Source of the DNA: Halodesulfovibrio spirochaetisodalis
GTDB lineage: Bacteria; Desulfobacterota; Desulfovibrionia; Desulfovibrionales; Desulfovibrionaceae
Length of the DNA stretch: 64,000 bases
Reading direction: 5' to 3'
NCBI RefSeq assembly: GCF_001672295.1
Contig: NZ_JXMS01000002.1
Coordinates: forward strand, 124,001-188,000
The notes beneath the pieces were generated by a model. The model worked only from the letters and a program-made list of their open reading frames with translations, did no database searches and had not been told where the DNA came from. Shown here piece after piece: positions 61,405 through 64,000 of the stretch (the stretch's first letter is position 1; the number at the start of each line of letters is the position of its first letter). Both the position numbers and the translations under genes were made by a program.

Positions 61405-61439
61405 GGCTGACAGAAGATATAGTTCTGTTAGCCTTTTTT
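61405..61439 (+). terminator. Plus-strand terminator with no gene upstream
   Basis: GGCTGACAGAA (61405-61415) pairs with TTCTGTTAGCC (61423-61433, one G-T pair), followed by six T. It abuts the stop of the convergent prepilin peptidase gene. Its presence argues that something is transcribed rightward from the non-coding region. Confidence 0.75.
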
Positions 61440-61440
61440 G

Positions 61441-62196
61441 TTATCTGAGAAAGGCAATAATGTTGGTGCCGTACAGATAGGTGATGAGTGAACCTGCTGC
61501 AAGAAAGGGGCCGAACGGAATGTAGATTGTGCTCATTCCAGCTTTACCGCGCAAGGTGGCAATGCAGAACACGAGTGCACAGACTGAGGCTACCAGAATG
61601 AATATGGACAGCTGGTGCCAGCCGACAAGAGCCCCGAGCATGAGCATGAATTTAACATCTCCAAGTCCCAGTCCGTCTATTTTACGGATTGCTTTGTAGA
61701 TGGCTGCAATAGCCCACAGGGAAAATGTGCCAATACCTGCGCCAAGCAGAGCGTCGATAAATGTGACATCCAGTAATCCTGCGTAACTTGCTCCCAGAAC
61801 AATGACAGCGCCTGTATAGGTTAAATAATCCGGTAGAATAAATGTTCGTAGATCAATGGCAGAGGCAACGATGCAGATGCCTCCGATAACCATAAGGACA
61901 CCCCATTCCAAGGGATCTGCCGTATGGGCAGCTGCAAGCACAGCCCAAAGCATGGAAGTAAGTTCACTTAACGGATAGAAAAATGGGATACGGGAAGAGC
62001 AGTGAGAGCAGCGTCCCTTTTGCAATAGAAAGCTGAGAAGCGGAATATTTTCCCACATTGTCAGCTGATGGTCGCACTGGGGGCAATAGGAACGTGATGG
62101 GCGAAATATGGTGTTGCCGGTGCCGTAGCGGCTGGCGCACACAGAATAGAAGCTGCCGAGAATCAGCCCGACCAGTGCTGCAAAAAGAAAGTACAT
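61441..62196 (-). CDS. Prepilin peptidase (type IV leader peptidase, A24 family)
   Basis: 251 residues from the ATG at 62196 (AGGGA upstream); the frame extends further but without a site. It is a membrane aspartyl protease that cleaves and methylates type IV prepilins and pseudopilins. The N-terminal methyltransferase part has two zinc-type Cys pairs (CPQC and CSHC at about 38 and 63). The catalytic Asp residues lie in SAIDLRTFILPDYLT and GLGLGDVK. About seven to eight membrane helices. No pilin genes are nearby. Confidence 0.92.
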   Translation of the reverse strand: MYFLFAALVGLILGSFYSVCASRYGTGNTIFRPSRSYCPQCDHQLTMWENIPLLSFLLQKGRCSHCSSRIPFFYPLSELTSMLWAVLAAAHTADPLEWGVLMVIGGICIVASAIDLRTFILPDYLTYTGAVIVLGASYAGLLDVTFIDALLGAGIGTFSLWAIAAIYKAIRKIDGLGLGDVKFMLMLGALVGWHQLSIFILVASVCALVFCIATLRGKAGMSTIYIPFGPFLAAGSLITYLYGTNIIAFLR

Positions 62197-62454
62197 AGTA
62201 TTCCCTGAACGTGAGGTTAACGAAGACGAAAATTGTTGCGGAAGCATAGTCGGGATTAGAGCGTGTGTAAATACGATGCGAAAGTGTTGTGCCTTCATCT
62301 GTCCGGTATTCCTTGTAGTTGTATATGGCTCTTTCAGATATAAGTGCAAGTTATGGTTGTCCTCACAAATTACTATTTAACTTTTGACTATTTTTAGCCC
62401 ACATTGCGCTCAGTCATTAACTGCCGCAGTGCGTTCTGCGGTAATGGAGAATAT

Positions 62455-63201
62455 ATGGAACATTTGTTTTTTGTAGCGCTTTGCTGGGGAATCGGCGGGT
62501 TTGTTAACGGTGTGGCAGGGTTTGGAGCTGCACTTATTGCCATGCCCCTTATCACGACAATGGTTCCGTTAAGTCTGGCAGTACCAAGCTGCACAATTAT
62601 TGGCGTGAGTCTGTGTCTGCAAATGGCATGGATTTATCGTAAGAATATCGATTTTCAAAAACTTAAGCCTATTTACCTCGGGACTGTTCCGGGGGCGATT
62701 GTAGGTATCTCCATGATGCAGGAACTGCCTACGCATTATTTGAAGCTGGGAATGGGGATTTTTTTGTTCATCTACGCCTTGTGGGGACTGTTTTTTGAAG
62801 GAAGGCAGCAGAAGATTGTTCACAGAGGATGGGGCGTTGTTGCCGGATTCTGTTCCACAGCAATCAGTTCTTCCATAGGAATGGGAGGGCCGCCTACCAT
62901 TGTGTATACCTCTCTCACTGGCTGGGGAAAGGATACAGTTAAAGCTGCTATTGCCAGTTATTTCATTGTGTCAGGTGTGCTGATTATATCAATGCAGACC
63001 TATGCCGGAATTCAGACAAAAGAAACTGTGATGCTCTTTGCCGCAGCAGCCCCTGCCGTGATGATAGGCGCCAGACTGGGCGTGCTGGCGTCACGCAAGA
63101 TTGGCGAATTCACATACCGTAAAGTGTTGTTCGGTATGCTTGTAGTAATGGCCTGTATAATTTTGAATAGCGCATATACGCAATTTGCTGCTCTGGCATA
63201 A
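62455..63201 (+). CDS. TauE/SafE family membrane exporter
   Basis: 248 residues from the ATG at 62455 (GGAG before it). Eight or so membrane helices in two inverted halves. The family marks are WGIGGFVNGVAGFGAALIAMPL in the first half and FCSTAISSSIGMGGPPTIVY in the second. This family exports sulfite, sulfoacetate or related anions; in a sulfur-metabolising bacterium sulfite or an organosulfonate is plausible. Stand-alone gene with its own terminator. Confidence 0.88.
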   Translation: MEHLFFVALCWGIGGFVNGVAGFGAALIAMPLITTMVPLSLAVPSCTIIGVSLCLQMAWIYRKNIDFQKLKPIYLGTVPGAIVGISMMQELPTHYLKLGMGIFLFIYALWGLFFEGRQQKIVHRGWGVVAGFCSTAISSSIGMGGPPTIVYTSLTGWGKDTVKAAIASYFIVSGVLIISMQTYAGIQTKETVMLFAAAAPAVMIGARLGVLASRKIGEFTYRKVLFGMLVVMACIILNSAYTQFAALA

Positions 63202-63234
63202 CAGGCAGTTTTTACGCTACATATCAAATGAGAA

Positions 63235-63279
63235 ACATCCCAATTTGTGCGCAATATGCACAGATTGGGATGTTTTTTT
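63235..63279 (+). terminator. Terminator of the TauE/SafE gene
   Basis: ACATCCCAATTTGTGC (63235-63250) pairs with GCACAGATTGGGATGT (63258-63273) with one mismatch, then seven T. Confidence 0.9.
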
Positions 63280-63463
63280 ATAAAAGTTTTTTAATTTTAA
63301 CGTGTTGACTTTTTCTTTGTCTGCCGTACCTGAGTTCATTGGCCATGTGTTTTTACCTTACAATTATTCTAGAGTAACTATTCGTCCTTGTATGATTTGT
63401 ATGATCTAACTGGGGTGGTAGCTAGGGCACTGCAGTTGCAAAAGAGGAGTGGAGGGGAGTTAT

Positions 63464-64000
63464 ATGTTTGATATAGATTTTTTACTGACATCGTTACTTG
63501 TCGTTCTCATTCCGGGAACAGGAGTGATTTACACTGTCTCAATGGGGCTTTTTGAAAGCAAGAAAGCTGCAATCGCGGCTTCGGTAGGGTGTACTTTCGG
63601 TATTGTGCCACACTTGTTGGCTTGTATTTCTGGCTTGTCTTTATTGCTGCATACCAGTGCACTGGCTTTTCAAGCTGTAAAATTGGCCGGTGCAGTGTAC
63701 TTGCTGTACATGGCATGGGGGATGTGGCGCGGCTCAGGCAAGTTTGAGTTTACCCAGCAACATTCTTCTGGAAGTGCGGTTCAGATAGCAGTTAGAGGGA
63801 CGTTGATTAATGTGCTGAACCCTAAGCTTTCTTTGTTTTTTCTCGCATTTCTTCCACTTTTTGTATCTTCTGAAGGGGCTTCGCCAACCATTCAGCTGCT
63901 GGGCTTAAGCGCAGTGTTTATGGCCATTACCTTTGTGATTTTCATAGGGTACGGCCTGTTCGCACACAGTGTGAAAACAGTGATTGTATCTTCACCGGAA
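63464..64000 (+). CDS. LysE/RhtB family amino acid exporter (3' end outside window)
   Basis: 179 visible residues; the frame is open at the right edge. GGAGGGGAG precedes the ATG. The N-terminus LLVVLIPGTGVIYTVSMGLFESKKAAIAASVGCTFG and the later LAGAVYLLYMAWGMWRG and NVLNPKLSLFFLAFLP are characteristic of RhtB-type exporters of homoserine, threonine or other amino acids. Five of the expected six helices are visible. Substrate not assignable. Confidence 0.9.
   Translation, partial: MFDIDFLLTSLLVVLIPGTGVIYTVSMGLFESKKAAIAASVGCTFGIVPHLLACISGLSLLLHTSALAFQAVKLAGAVYLLYMAWGMWRGSGKFEFTQQHSSGSAVQIAVRGTLINVLNPKLSLFFLAFLPLFVSSEGASPTIQLLGLSAVFMAITFVIFIGYGLFAHSVKTVIVSSPE

Noticed and set aside
1-64000. 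CRISPR array, IS element or prophage
   Set aside because: No regularly spaced repeats, no transposase and no phage structural genes were seen on either strand.

Overview
The window looks like a chromosomal segment of a marine sulfate-reducing bacterium of the Desulfovibrio/Halodesulfovibrio type. The main reason is a tungsten/molybdenum block built around an aldehyde oxidoreductase (Mop). Its two [2Fe-2S] cysteine sets fall at residues 40/45/48/60 and 100/103/137/139, the numbering I recall for the Desulfovibrio gigas enzyme. It is followed by the accessory genes I know from D. vulgaris as the DVU_1551-1559 group. A HydE-type hydrogenase maturase, many radical-SAM and Fe-S proteins, and moderate GC with AT-rich intergenic stretches fit the same picture. 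Species assignment is inference.

Layout, left to right. 1-0.85 kb: hydE, cut by the window edge. 2-4 kb: a chemoreceptor. 4.9-5.3 kb: tRNA-Gln and tRNA-Glu joined by a structured spacer. 5.3-9.8 kb: glycine betaine/proline uptake (proVWX) with a PAS/LuxR-type regulator. 10.2-13 kb: yhdT-panF pantothenate uptake and a patatin-like lipase. 13-26.3 kb: one long minus-strand Mop cluster (MoeA-like protein, Mop, flavin/Fe-S dicluster protein, small redox protein, methyltransferase, C-GCAxxG-C-C protein, radical SAM protein, CoA-ligase-like protein, XdhC, NTP transferase-HD fusion, histidine phosphatase). 26.5-30.9 kb: molybdate/tungstate sensing and uptake (ModE-like wing-helix, modABC, and a TunR-like recombinase-fold/TOBE regulator). 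31.7-34.5 kb: MoxR ATPase/VWA operon. 35.9-40.8 kb: a complete branched-chain amino-acid ABC transporter (livJHMGF). 41.5-43.7 kb: glnS and a second copy of the tRNA-Gln/tRNA-Glu unit. 44.2-45.8 kb: a secreted protein made of two tandem copies of an unrecognised domain. 47-51.4 kb: serine dehydratase, a His-rich protein, and GGDEF and HD-GYP proteins of c-di-GMP turnover. 51.6-56.5 kb: a metal cluster resembling ferrosome (fez) loci: Gly-rich membrane protein, HMA-like domains without CxxC, small membrane-anchored acidic proteins and a P1B-type ATPase with SCA in place of CPC, with a Fur-box-like promoter in the middle. 56.7-58.7 kb: DUF190 protein, Acr3 arsenite exporter and ArsR with three matching operators. 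58.9-64 kb: SulP transporter, a 700-bp non-coding stretch full of hairpins, prepilin peptidase, TauE-type exporter and a truncated LysE-type exporter.

Genes working together. The 10.5-31 kb half imports molybdate or tungstate, senses it through two unrelated regulators, and builds and matures a molybdo/tungsto-hydroxylase. The radical SAM, methyltransferase and CoA-ligase-like members of the Mop cluster have no explained role. The 51.6-56.5 kb cluster probably moves and stores iron in a membrane compartment. The most interesting non-coding signals are the covarying tRNA-Gln/tRNA-Glu spacer (two copies), the hairpin array at 61.0-61.3 kb, four CGGGTAT repeats in front of proV, and several palindromic operators. 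No IS element, prophage or CRISPR array was seen.
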